Origin: an uncultured bacterium
Lineage (GTDB): Bacteria > Cyanobacteriota > Vampirovibrionia > Gastranaerophilales > Gastranaerophilaceae
DNA length: 23,417 nt
Assembly: GCA_900553895.1 (NCBI GenBank)
Contig: USFB01000030.1
Span: 1-23,417, forward strand
Reading direction: 5' to 3'
Both the position numbers and the translations under genes were made by a program. Every line of letters begins with the position of its first letter. Within the stretch, counting starts at the first letter, position 1. This document shows, piece after piece, positions 14,935 to 21,747 of this stretch. The notes under the pieces are model-generated. The model ran no database searches and had not been told where the DNA came from. It saw only the letters and a program-made list of their open reading frames with translations.

Positions 14935-15915
14935 TTAATCTCCATAATTTTTTAATTCAAAACTTGCGTTTCTGTCGCTCTCTTCTCCATACAATCTTTC
15001 AGTACCCATAAGTCTGAGTTTTGAACGTGATTGTATGTCTTTTAAATTAGTTTCTTTCAAATAAACATCAACAAGAGTTCTTTGTTTATTAGAATTTATA
15101 TTAACAACTCTGAATGAATTCGGATAAGTAACCAATGACGGGCATGCCACAACTAACATATTATCATCTTGTATGATTTTTGTCGTGTGATAATGTCCCT
15201 GTAAAACAATTAAAGGATTTTTGTGAGTCTTTAAAAGCTTTCTTACTTCATATTCATTTTGCATTTTATGATTAGGACTGGAAAACGGTTCAATAATAGG
15301 AACATGCGAACAAACTATAACCGTATCTTTTGCATGTTTTTCCAATTCTTGAGTAAGCCACATGAATTCTTCGTTTGAGATTTCGCCGTTTGATGTTAAT
15401 TTATAATCAATGATAGAATCTAAACAAATGACCCTAAATCCTTTTTTAGGAGTAAATGCGTAATAAATGTTTTCTTGCTGCATGTTATCATTGTTAGCAG
15501 CCAATGTTTCTAAAAATTTTCTTTTTGTAAGCGGACCATCTATACTGATATCGTGATTCCCATCAATAGCATACCAAGGATAAACCAAATTATTTGCATG
15601 CGAAATGAATTTTTCTAATTCACTCACCTTTGGTTTATTAACCAAATCACCTGTAAACATTACAAAATCATAAGGACCGGAAGTGTTTATTTGAAAAATT
15701 ACGTCGTCCAAAAGTTCAGGAGATTTTTTCAAAAATTTGTAAGACGTATTTTCTTCAAAAGAAGAAAAATGCGCATCACTAACTTGTGCAACTCTTAAGT
15801 TATTATTTGCCGCAGTGCAAACTTGCGAACCAATTGCACAAGCAATGAGAAGTGTTAAAACACAATTTATTATCTTAGAAAAAAAAGATTCTTTTTTACG
15901 CTTATATCGCTTCAT
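14935..15915 (-). CDS. Membrane-anchored or exported calcineurin-like phosphoesterase
   Basis: 326 residues. A basic N-terminus (MKRYKRKKES) and hydrophobic stretch (about 15-35) form a signal sequence or anchor, putting the enzyme outside the cytoplasm. The metallophosphoesterase motifs are complete: VSDAHF (45-50), FTGDLVN (87-93), DGNHD (118-122), CSHVP and QGHYHTTK. They bind two metal ions and cleave phosphate esters or diesters; the substrate is unknown. It heads an operon with the MBL hydrolase (2 nt downstream) and the TPR protein. The promoter has an extended -10 (TGGTATAAT) only 8 nt before the ATG and no Shine-Dalgarno, so the mRNA is nearly leaderless. Confidence 0.92.
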   Translation of the reverse strand: MKRYKRKKESFFSKIINCVLTLLIACAIGSQVCTAANNNLRVAQVSDAHFSSFEENTSYKFLKKSPELLDDVIFQINTSGPYDFVMFTGDLVNKPKVSELEKFISHANNLVYPWYAIDGNHDISIDGPLTKRKFLETLAANNDNMQQENIYYAFTPKKGFRVICLDSIIDYKLTSNGEISNEEFMWLTQELEKHAKDTVIVCSHVPIIEPFSSPNHKMQNEYEVRKLLKTHKNPLIVLQGHYHTTKIIQDDNMLVVACPSLVTYPNSFRVVNINSNKQRTLVDVYLKETNLKDIQSRSKLRLMGTERLYGEESDRNASFELKNYGD

Positions 15916-15923
15916 GATTATTT

Positions 15924-15932
15924 ATTATACCA
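15924..15932 (-). promoter_or_regulatory. Extended -10 promoter of the phosphoesterase operon
   Basis: TGGTATAAT read from 15932 to 15924 on the minus strand, 8 nt before ATG 15915. The same 9-mer precedes the genes starting at 17493 and 22446. No good -35 is seen, which fits the extended -10 class. Confidence 0.6.
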
Positions 15933-16097
15933 AATAACCGTGGTTGTGTATAGCTTATTTCTTATAATTTTAACTTTAATTCAATTACCCCCATAACATG
16001 CCAAAGGTAGGTTATGAAATTTTTTACAATGTCGTATCTTATAGGTAACAAAATTTAAGGTCTGAATAAAAGAAAAATAAACGAAAGGATGATAATT

Positions 16098-16652
16098 ATG
16101 AAACAAATAATTCCTGAAAAAAGTTCTGAAAAAGTTGCAAAATTTCTTAAAAAAAACGCTCTTCACAAAAGAGATTTTGCAGAAATGATAGGTGTAACTT
16201 TATCCTATGTCTACAACCTTATTGACGAAACCGTTCCGTTTTCTACAAGAGGAACTACAATTGAACGTATTGCAACGGTTATGAATGTTGAACCAGAAGA
16301 ATTTTCCGAATACAGAATTCCTCAAGAGCCGATACTTATAGATGAATCCGTTGAAACTTTGAAAAGTTATATCAAAGAAAATAAACTTTCAATTGTGTCA
16401 TTCTTAAAATCGTTTCCTCGTAAAAAGCGTATAGATATCGTAGATGTTTTAAGGGGGGCTTTGCCACTGCCCATTGATTATAAAGAATTAAAAATGATAG
16501 GCAAAACTCTTAATATGCCTGAAGAAGAAATTTATTCTATGTGGGAAACTCGAATGAAACAGGTGCTTGAATCTGCCGGCATGAATATTTATGCAAACTC
16601 GGGACTTGTAACAACAATGTTTGATTGTGCAAGAAAATTTTTAGAAGTTTAA
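16098..16652 (+). CDS. XRE-like regulator with two tandem HTH-type repeats
   Basis: 184 residues from ATG 16098, chosen because AAAGGA ends 8 nt before it; an in-frame ATG at 16089 overlaps that site. Residues 13-72 resemble a helix-turn-helix of XRE/Cro type (VAKFLKKNALHKRDFAEMIG, VYNLI, IERIATVMNVEPEEF). Residues 88-150 look like a diverged second copy: LKSYIKENKLSIVSFLKSF, then a region ending IGKTLNMPEEEIYSMW. Both end in an 'I..(M/T)(L/V/M)N(V/M)xPEE' pattern. The C-terminal 30 residues are unassigned. No signal or membrane segment, so it probably binds DNA. A terminator follows at 16657. The target is not apparent; the divergent phosphoesterase operon 180 nt away is one candidate. Confidence 0.82.
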   Translation: MKQIIPEKSSEKVAKFLKKNALHKRDFAEMIGVTLSYVYNLIDETVPFSTRGTTIERIATVMNVEPEEFSEYRIPQEPILIDESVETLKSYIKENKLSIVSFLKSFPRKKRIDIVDVLRGALPLPIDYKELKMIGKTLNMPEEEIYSMWETRMKQVLESAGMNIYANSGLVTTMFDCARKFLEV

Positions 16653-16656
16653 TAGT

Positions 16657-16692
16657 AATAAGGATGCCATATAGGTGTCCTTATTTATTTTG
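16657..16692 (+). terminator. Intrinsic terminator after the XRE-like gene
   Basis: AATAAGGA (16657-16664) pairs with TCCTTATT (16678-16685), extended inward by TGCC/GGTG with wobble pairs, and followed by TATTTTGT. It may also slow transcripts of the convergent gene ending at 16729. Confidence 0.7.
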
Positions 16693-16728
16693 TAGAGTAG
16701 AAAAACTTACAATCGAAACTTTGGAAGA

Positions 16729-17493
16729 TTATTTTAAATACTCACCAATCCAACTTGTAATTACTCTGGCTAAGCTCGCATCGTTTTTTAACATCAGCAT
16801 GCCGGAAGAACGCGCGTCAGACGTATAAGTCGCAAAAGTTGCTTGTGCAAACTTTTTTAAATAATTTTGTGCGTTATGTCCGGAAATATCATTGGTTCCT
16901 GAAATTGAAAAAATATCAATATTATTCAAATTTGCCAATACAACAGGAACATACAATCCTTTTGTTTTAACTACCGGCGATAACAAAACCAATGTTTTTG
17001 GCTTATAAGTAATTTTATCAGCTGTCAAAATTGCAGTACTTGCGCCAATATCAGAACCGACAATTGCCCATTCATTAAAGAATACCTTCTTGCTGTTTTC
17101 GGATTTAACTCGTTCTATAACTTTTATCACATCGTCAGGATATTTGGCATAAGCATTATTGGTAAGACTTGACCAAGAAGTCCTTACTAGCTTTGCATTA
17201 TAAACACTTTTGCCATGTCCGCGTAAATCAATCTTTAAAACCGCATAACCTTTACTCAACAAATTTTGCGGTAAATTTTCCCACCACTCAGACGAATAAC
17301 CAAGCGAGTGTAGAAGAACAACGGTCTTAAATTCTTTTTGACCTTTTACTTTCGGGTATTCTAAACTTCCTTTTAAAGTAAAACCATCAGACGCTATTGC
17401 CGTGATTTCTTTTGTAACAGTAGTTTGCGATGCAAAAACTGCTGTATTTATAAAAATCAAAAATAATGTTAAAATAAAAATAATGCGTTTCAT
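16729..17493 (-). CDS. Exported alpha/beta-hydrolase-fold protein with altered catalytic site
   Basis: 254 residues from ATG 17493. An ATG at 17514 also fits, but the TATAAT box lies inside that extension. MKRIIFILTLFLIFINTAVFA is a signal peptide. The fold is shown by VVLLHSLGYSSEWWENLP (oxyanion region, 58-75), YAVLKIDLRGHGKS (83-96) and the elbow AIVGSDIGAS (143-152). At the elbow, relatives have G-x-S-x-G; here it reads G-S-D-I-G, so Asp148 stands where the serine should be. The usual acid is plausible at Asp202 (SGTNDISG). Near the C-terminus, where homologues have a catalytic His followed by Gly, SSGMLML (229-235) has none. It may be an Asp-type hydrolase or a non-catalytic binder. Exported; single gene. 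Confidence 0.82.
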   Translation of the reverse strand: MKRIIFILTLFLIFINTAVFASQTTVTKEITAIASDGFTLKGSLEYPKVKGQKEFKTVVLLHSLGYSSEWWENLPQNLLSKGYAVLKIDLRGHGKSVYNAKLVRTSWSSLTNNAYAKYPDDVIKVIERVKSENSKKVFFNEWAIVGSDIGASTAILTADKITYKPKTLVLLSPVVKTKGLYVPVVLANLNNIDIFSISGTNDISGHNAQNYLKKFAQATFATYTSDARSSGMLMLKNDASLARVITSWIGEYLK

Positions 17494-17502
17494 AATGTAT
17501 AT

Positions 17503-17511
17503 ATTATACCA
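17503..17511 (-). promoter_or_regulatory. Extended -10 promoter of the hydrolase-fold gene
   Basis: TGGTATAAT on the minus strand from 17511 to 17503, 9 nt before ATG 17493, with no Shine-Dalgarno between. It is flanked by AATGT and ACATT, a short inverted repeat around the box. Confidence 0.55.
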
Positions 17512-17544
17512 CATTTTTTAATGGAAAATTGACAACCATCTCAA

Positions 17545-17564
17545 CCTTCCCTAACAAGGGAAGG
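17545..17564. repeat. Small GC-rich hairpin
   Basis: CCTTCCCT (17545-17552) and AGGGAAGG (17557-17564) form a perfect 8-bp stem with a 4-nt loop. Composition and neighbouring CTC/GAGAGAG recall the inner hairpin of the repeat at 2873-2941, so it may be a remnant of that family. Confidence 0.45.
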
Positions 17565-17624
17565 AGAGAGATAAAAAGAATTCTTTACAAACCGTTACAA
17601 AAAAGGCAATTATTTAAAAATAAT

Positions 17625-17641
17625 ATACTTTATATATATAA
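17625..17641 (+). promoter_or_regulatory. ATACTTTATATATATAA element upstream of the helical-repeat gene
   Basis: The same block as at 5123-5140 stands 21 nt before ATG 17663 and ahead of AAGGAG. GCAATTA lies 19 nt upstream of its core, as at the 5152 gene. Confidence 0.5.
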
Positions 17642-17662
17642 GAGTATAACCAAGGAGCGAGT

Positions 17663-18571
17663 ATGTCATTAGTTATAGATGCTAATATGAAATTATTTGC
17701 AGAGAGGATGAATATCACCTCTTCTCGAATGATTCAGGATTACGGTCTAAAATCTGTTGATGAAATTATTGAAGCAGAAGCAGCTCAAGGCAACTCGCAG
17801 GCTGTTAAATTTGCACAAGAGATGTATAATTCTCCTGCAAAATTAATAAAGATTTTTAAACTTACTGATGTAGAAAACAAATTTGTTTTACTTCATAACA
17901 TGAATTCAGAAACAAGAGAAAAAATCCTTCCAATGCTTGATAGCGATGATTTGGTAATGGGTCTGTATTTCTTTACGCAAGATAAATTACTAGAAATGCT
18001 TGAAGGTGTTGATATTGAAGAACTTGTCAGAGTCGTATTAGGGGCATTTCCTCTTGCTGACATTGTTTCAATGTTTACGGAAGATGATTTGGCACAATTC
18101 TTTCAACACGATGAATTGGATAGAAAAGATGTTATAGAGCAATTAAAATGTATGCCACCGGAAGTTATGATTAAATTTGTAGAAGGAGTAACCGGACAAC
18201 CTTCTGAAGAAACAAATCCTATGGATTTGATTAACAGCATTGCAAATTTGCCAATGGATCAATATAGAGATTTCATGTCAGCAATTGACCCTGATGTTCA
18301 AAGACAACTAACTTTTCAATTGACAAAAGAAAAACCTGAATACTTACAATTGTTTCCTAACCAAACATACATCAACATGCTTTCAACAATGATGAAGCCT
18401 GATATGGTTAAACCGATGATTAACTTAAACAAAGAATCTTTGGTAACTATGATTTCTGAACTCCCATCTGATTTGATGTCTATTGTTGCGGCTCAAATTG
18501 ACACACAAAAATTTGCAGAATATATTTTAGATGGTCATACTGATTTACTTGAAGGCGCATTGATGATTTAA
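17663..18571 (+). CDS. Helical-repeat protein, weakly like MgtE-N/FliG
   Basis: 302 residues, acidic, without signal peptide. It consists of short leucine-spaced helices with repeated loops such as LDSDDLV, FTEDDLAQFF, MPPEVMIKFV, LPMDQYRDFM and LPSDLMSIV. The 'LP-x-(D/E)-x-(L/M)' spacing recalls the superhelical repeats of MgtE N-terminal and FliG-type domains, which are protein-interaction or switch modules; similarity is too weak to name the gene. AAGGAG precedes the ATG. It is monocistronic and convergent (7 nt) with the HEAT-like gene, and shares its upstream block with the 5152 gene. A flagellar link is possible given the sigma-28 promoter later in the window, but not shown. Confidence 0.7.
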   Translation: MSLVIDANMKLFAERMNITSSRMIQDYGLKSVDEIIEAEAAQGNSQAVKFAQEMYNSPAKLIKIFKLTDVENKFVLLHNMNSETREKILPMLDSDDLVMGLYFFTQDKLLEMLEGVDIEELVRVVLGAFPLADIVSMFTEDDLAQFFQHDELDRKDVIEQLKCMPPEVMIKFVEGVTGQPSEETNPMDLINSIANLPMDQYRDFMSAIDPDVQRQLTFQLTKEKPEYLQLFPNQTYINMLSTMMKPDMVKPMINLNKESLVTMISELPSDLMSIVAAQIDTQKFAEYILDGHTDLLEGALMI

Positions 18572-18578
18572 GAAAATA

Positions 18579-19268
18579 TCAAGCAAACACTGCTCGTACG
18601 TAATAATTTTCATCAAACTTCAATTTTTCTTCTAACTCTTTAAAGCATCCTGAAAGTTTTACAACTTGTGCGACTTTTTCTCTGATTGTGTATTCGCTTT
18701 GTTCTGCGCCTTTGCTCAAAATTGTTTCAAGCGTTGATGTTTCTATATCCATATAAAAATTCTGCAAAGTTTCTAAACACCAATAGAGTTTAAAAAGTTG
18801 TTTATTAATAACATATTTTTTATCTCTAAAAATAAATCTATCTAACTCATCAAACGCATCTTGAGTAAATTCCAAAATTCTTTGCACATAAATATGTGTA
18901 AAATCAGATTCTTTTTTAAGAAGTTTTGCACTATTAACAACAAGTCTACAAATATTTGCATTTATATCAATTGTTGCATCTGCAAAAACAAGCGGGAAAT
19001 TAAAATAACTTCGACATTCCGGTTTAGTTGCTACAAGTTGATTTATTCTTAAAGCAACAGCTTCTCTGATTTTACCGTCACAACCCGTTAAATTATTCAT
19101 TAAAGCAAGGGCGTCAATTTCGCTTTCAACCTTGTCAAATTTTAAGGCTGCAATTTGACGTTCTGCAATATTTCCATTGTTTAACATTTCTAATAATTCT
19201 TCGTGAGTAAATTCTTTTTCTGAAAGTTCACAGGCAAAATCAAAATTTTCATCTAAACTTATATTCAA
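18579..19268 (-). CDS. HEAT-repeat-like protein with TTG start
   Basis: 229 residues. The start is TTG at 19268, supported by AGGGA 8 nt upstream; the first internal Met is at residue 28, which would cut off the acidic N-terminus (MNISLDENFDFACELSEKEF). Residues 25-85 look like HEAT repeats (NIAERQIAALKFDKVESEIDALALMNNL, DGKIREAVALRINQLV), and TIREKVAQVVKLSGCF (about 195-210) is another. All predicted helices; no enzyme motif, signal peptide or membrane part. HEAT proteins act as binding scaffolds. Single gene, convergent with the gene ending at 18571. Partner unknown. Confidence 0.75.
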   Translation of the reverse strand: MNISLDENFDFACELSEKEFTHEELLEMLNNGNIAERQIAALKFDKVESEIDALALMNNLTGCDGKIREAVALRINQLVATKPECRSYFNFPLVFADATIDINANICRLVVNSAKLLKKESDFTHIYVQRILEFTQDAFDELDRFIFRDKKYVINKQLFKLYWCLETLQNFYMDIETSTLETILSKGAEQSEYTIREKVAQVVKLSGCFKELEEKLKFDENYYVRAVFA

Positions 19269-19370
19269 ATTCTTATCCCTATTATTGTATAGTTACATCA
19301 TATCATAAGGAGTAATGAATTTGGAGTAAAAAATAGTTTTAATGTATGATAAGGATTTAAAAACTTAGTG

Positions 19371-19376
19371 TATAAT
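19371..19376 (+). promoter_or_regulatory. -10 box of the 54-residue gene
   Basis: TATAAT at 19371-19376 is followed by AAGGAG (19384-19389) and ATG at 19396. The -35 region is not recognisable. Confidence 0.5.
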
Positions 19377-19395
19377 AATTCTTAAGGAGACTATC

Positions 19396-19560
19396 ATGAG
19401 TATATTTGAAACAATAATGCATAAAATATTAATATTTGAAAAAGAACCACAAAAAATCGGCTTATCACAATTAAAAGATACTCCTGTTGTTAAGCAAAAC
19501 GAACCATCAATCAAGAACAAAAACGTTAAACTTTCAGATTTAATGCGTAGAGCAAGCTAG
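19396..19560 (+). CDS. Small 54-residue protein, unknown
   Basis: Translated by hand: begins MSIFETIMHKILIFEKEP and ends LSDLMRRAS. The strong AAGGAG six nt before the ATG and a TATAAT box in the right place argue that it is expressed. The first 14 residues could form an amphipathic or hydrophobic helix; the rest is polar and basic, probably disordered. The opening M-(S/G)-I-F and following helix resemble the N-terminus of the 595-residue protein at 5152 (MGIFTRVKNFIK), which may mean a shared targeting helix. No Cys or His pattern. An AT-only palindrome follows the stop. I cannot assign a function. Confidence 0.65.
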   Translation: MSIFETIMHKILIFEKEPQKIGLSQLKDTPVVKQNEPSIKNKNVKLSDLMRRAS

Positions 19561-19563
19561 ATA

Positions 19564-19593
19564 ATTAAATATATTTTGTAAAATATATTTAAT
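19564..19593. repeat. Perfect AT-only palindrome after the small gene
   Basis: ATTAAATATATTTT and AAAATATATTTAAT are exact 14-bp inverted arms with a 2-nt loop (GT), starting 4 nt after the stop at 19560. It may protect or end the small mRNA, but it has no GC-rich stem, so it is not a standard terminator. Confidence 0.6.
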
Positions 19594-19623
19594 CTTTAAC
19601 GTATGAAAATTTTTAAAATGTAT

Positions 19624-19641
19624 GGTGCAAATTTTTGCACC
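19624..19641. repeat. GGTGCAAA hairpin
   Basis: GGTGCAAA and TTTGCACC form a perfect 8-bp stem with loop TT. Its left half matches the element ends at 7641 and 2973 (ATGGTGCAAA), so it belongs to the same repeat group. Confidence 0.5.
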
Positions 19642-19650
19642 GAAAACATT

Positions 19651-19684
19651 AAAAAAGGTGGGAATCGCTTACGCTTTTCCCACC
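19651..19684 (-). terminator. Intrinsic terminator of the SDR-bioB-chrA operon
   Basis: On the minus strand GGTGGGAA and TTCCCACC form an 8-bp stem with a 12-nt loop, followed by six Ts (19656-19651). It lies about 75 nt after the stop of the last chrA gene. Confidence 0.8.
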
Positions 19685-19759
19685 CTACCGGCTATTTTAA
19701 TTGTATCAAAATTATCATGGACAGTAGTGTTTTTGGGGGAGAGGGTAGAATTTCAATTA

Positions 19760-20284
19760 TTATCTTACAAACACCAACAATACACCTGTAATCGCCGAAA
19801 TCAAAATATAATACAACGGGTCGCGCTTAGACTTCCAACTCAACAAAAGTAAAACTCCAAGCAAAATCATTGCTTTAATATCTCTGATTTCAGGCTTTAA
19901 TAACCCAATCGCAACAGAGGTCAAAAGCGCGCAACTTACAGGTTTTAGCGTTTCTATCGTTGATTTAACATAAAAATTATCACTGAATTTTTTAAGAAGT
20001 TTAGATACAATAATTACCAAGAATAACGACGGCAACATTTCGGCTATTGTTGCTAAAGCTGAGCCTAAAACGCCTGCGCTTTTTAATCCGGCATAAGTCG
20101 CAACATTAATCCCGACAGGCCCCGGAGTAATGGAAGCTACTGCCACCATTTGAGTTAATTCATCAAGCGAATACCAATTGTAAACCTGTGAAATATGGTA
20201 CAAAAAAGGAATCGTTGCATATCCGCCACCAAACGAGAACAAACCGATTTTAAAAAACTCTAAAAAAAGTTGAAGATAAATCAT
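19760..20284 (-). CDS. chrA: Chromate transporter family protein, second half
   Basis: 174 residues, a short-chain ChrA-type membrane protein. FKIGLFSFGGGYATIPFL (about 11-28) and SITPGPVGINVATYAG (50-65) are the family's conserved glycine/proline motifs, followed by about four to five hydrophobic segments. Single-domain ChrA proteins work as pairs, one subunit facing each way; the partner is directly upstream with a 4-nt ATGA overlap. Family members export chromate by exchange, but the natural anion in a gut-type anaerobe could be another oxyanion such as sulfate. The gene ends the bioB operon, before a terminator. Confidence 0.9.
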   Translation of the reverse strand: MIYLQLFLEFFKIGLFSFGGGYATIPFLYHISQVYNWYSLDELTQMVAVASITPGPVGINVATYAGLKSAGVLGSALATIAEMLPSLFLVIIVSKLLKKFSDNFYVKSTIETLKPVSCALLTSVAIGLLKPEIRDIKAMILLGVLLLLSWKSKRDPLYYILISAITGVLLVFVR

Positions 20285-20829
20285 TCAATCTCCTCCTTTT
20301 TTAGAGTTAAACGTTTATAAATAACACCAATTAACGTAAAGATTACAATGCTCTGAATTGGAGTGATTTTTAATATCAAAAGTGCAAGCAATGTTAAAAC
20401 AAAAATTGTGTAGAAAAATGCGTTCTTGTTTGATTTCTGCCACATTTCACGCACGGTTAAAACGATTAAAGCAATTACTGCAACTCCAACTCCCCAAAGC
20501 GCACCTTGTACGTATGAATTATTAACCAAAGTCCCTAAAATTGAAGCCAACAAAACAATACTCCAAAACGGAATAAATGTTACACCTATCATAGCTGCAA
20601 TTGCGCCCAATTTACCGCGCAATTTGTAGCCGATAAACATAGACATATTAGCTGCAATAATTCCGGGAAGTGATTGTGCAAGCGCAAAATAGTCGATTAT
20701 GTCGTCATGGCTTACAAGATTTCTTTTATCAACAAATTCGCTTGTCATTATCGGCAAAATTACATATCCGCCACCAAGAAGAATCGCACCGATTTTTACA
20801 AAAACTAAGAACAAACTAAAGAGCGACAT
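20281..20829 (-). CDS. chrA: Chromate transporter family protein, first half
   Basis: 182 residues, the other short-chain ChrA subunit. FVKIGAILLGGGYVILPIM (10-28) and QSLPGIIAANMSMFIGY (about 52-68) match the conserved motifs; several transmembrane helices follow, and the tail KRLTLKKEEIE is cytoplasmic and charged. Its ATG lies 25 nt inside the end of bioB, and its stop overlaps the next chrA by 4 nt. Translation of the pair is therefore tied to bioB. The overlap suggests co-expression of biotin synthase with an anion transporter, for which I know no reason. Confidence 0.9.
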   Translation of the reverse strand: MSLFSLFLVFVKIGAILLGGGYVILPIMTSEFVDKRNLVSHDDIIDYFALAQSLPGIIAANMSMFIGYKLRGKLGAIAAMIGVTFIPFWSIVLLASILGTLVNNSYVQGALWGVGVAVIALIVLTVREMWQKSNKNAFFYTIFVLTLLALLILKITPIQSIVIFTLIGVIYKRLTLKKEEIE

Positions 20830-21731
20830 CTTTTTCTGCCTATTTTTGCTATTAATTTTTCATCATCTTCCGGTGTAAAGCCTGTTGTTGTCAAATAGTT
20901 ACCGACAATTGTTGAATCTACGCAATATCTGAATGCTTTTTCAATAGTTTCTTCCGAAAGTCTGGCTTTTTTTCCGCCTGCAATTCTGATTGAAGCATTT
21001 GGACAAGCTATTTTAAATATTGCCAAAGTTCTTAAAACATTTTCTTCGTCGATTTTATCGCCATAATTTTCAAACGGAGTGTTTTTAATTGGTGTCAAAA
21101 TATTAACAGGAATACTCTCAGGATTAATTTCCGCAAGTTCCATAGCCATTTCAACTCTCTGCTCTACGCTTTCGCCCATACCGAGAATAACGCCGGAACA
21201 TAATTCCATACCGTATTTTTTTACAAGCTTTGTTGTATTTAATCTGTCTTCATAAGTATGAGTCGTACAAATTTGAGGGTGATAAGATTTGCAAGTATTT
21301 ATATTGTGGTGAAAACGAACAAGCCCTGCTTCTGCAAGTTTTTTAGCTTGCTCATCGTTTAAAATTCCAATACTTGCGCAACTTTTAATTCCTTCTTTGT
21401 TTAATGCTTTAATCATATCAAGCATTGTATCAAAATCGCTTTCATCGGGAGTTTTGCCTGAAGTTACGATTGCAACTCTATTAGCACCATTATTTACGCT
21501 ATCGTGTGCAGCTTTTACAACTGTTTCAACATCAATCAACGGGAATGATTCGATATTAGTGTTGTAGTGTGAACTTTGTGCGCAATAACGACAGTTCTGC
21601 GAACATTTGCCCGAACGAGCGTTTATAATTGAACAAAATTCTACTTCATCTTTTAAATATTTTTTTGACTCGTTTAAAAGCTCATCCAAGTCCATATTAT
21701 ATAAATCTAATAATTCTTGTTTTGATAACAT
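20805..21731 (-). CDS. bioB: Biotin synthase, anaerobe-type
   Basis: 308 residues. BioB is a radical SAM enzyme that inserts sulfur into dethiobiotin, the last step of biotin synthesis. The [4Fe-4S] motif is CSQNCRYC (Cys43, 47, 50), followed by AQSSHY. Of the auxiliary-cluster ligands of E. coli BioB, Cys118 (KSCAS), Cys178 (ELCSG) and Arg249 (IRIAGG) are present, but Ala87 (RVAIVTSG) replaces the first cysteine. The VTSG and IAGG forms are those of BioB from obligate anaerobes. AAAGGA lies upstream of the ATG. It follows the SDR gene by 16 nt and overlaps chrA by 25 nt. The last ten residues (RKRCRSLVCS) are basic with two cysteines. Confidence 0.95.
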   Translation of the reverse strand: MLSKQELLDLYNMDLDELLNESKKYLKDEVEFCSIINARSGKCSQNCRYCAQSSHYNTNIESFPLIDVETVVKAAHDSVNNGANRVAIVTSGKTPDESDFDTMLDMIKALNKEGIKSCASIGILNDEQAKKLAEAGLVRFHHNINTCKSYHPQICTTHTYEDRLNTTKLVKKYGMELCSGVILGMGESVEQRVEMAMELAEINPESIPVNILTPIKNTPFENYGDKIDEENVLRTLAIFKIACPNASIRIAGGKKARLSEETIEKAFRYCVDSTIVGNYLTTTGFTPEDDEKLIAKIGRKRCRSLVCS

Positions 21732-21747
21732 ATCTATCCTTTCTTTC

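Noticed and set aside
15998..16048. 16-codon frame MPKVGYEIFYNVVSYR upstream of the XRE-like gene
   Set aside because: No ribosome binding site and no attenuator structure around it.
19315..19329. Four-codon frame MNLE after AAGGAG, 80 nt before the 54-residue gene
   Set aside because: The ribosome binding site is good, but four codons carry no regulatory amino-acid run; it may be chance or a trace of a lost gene.
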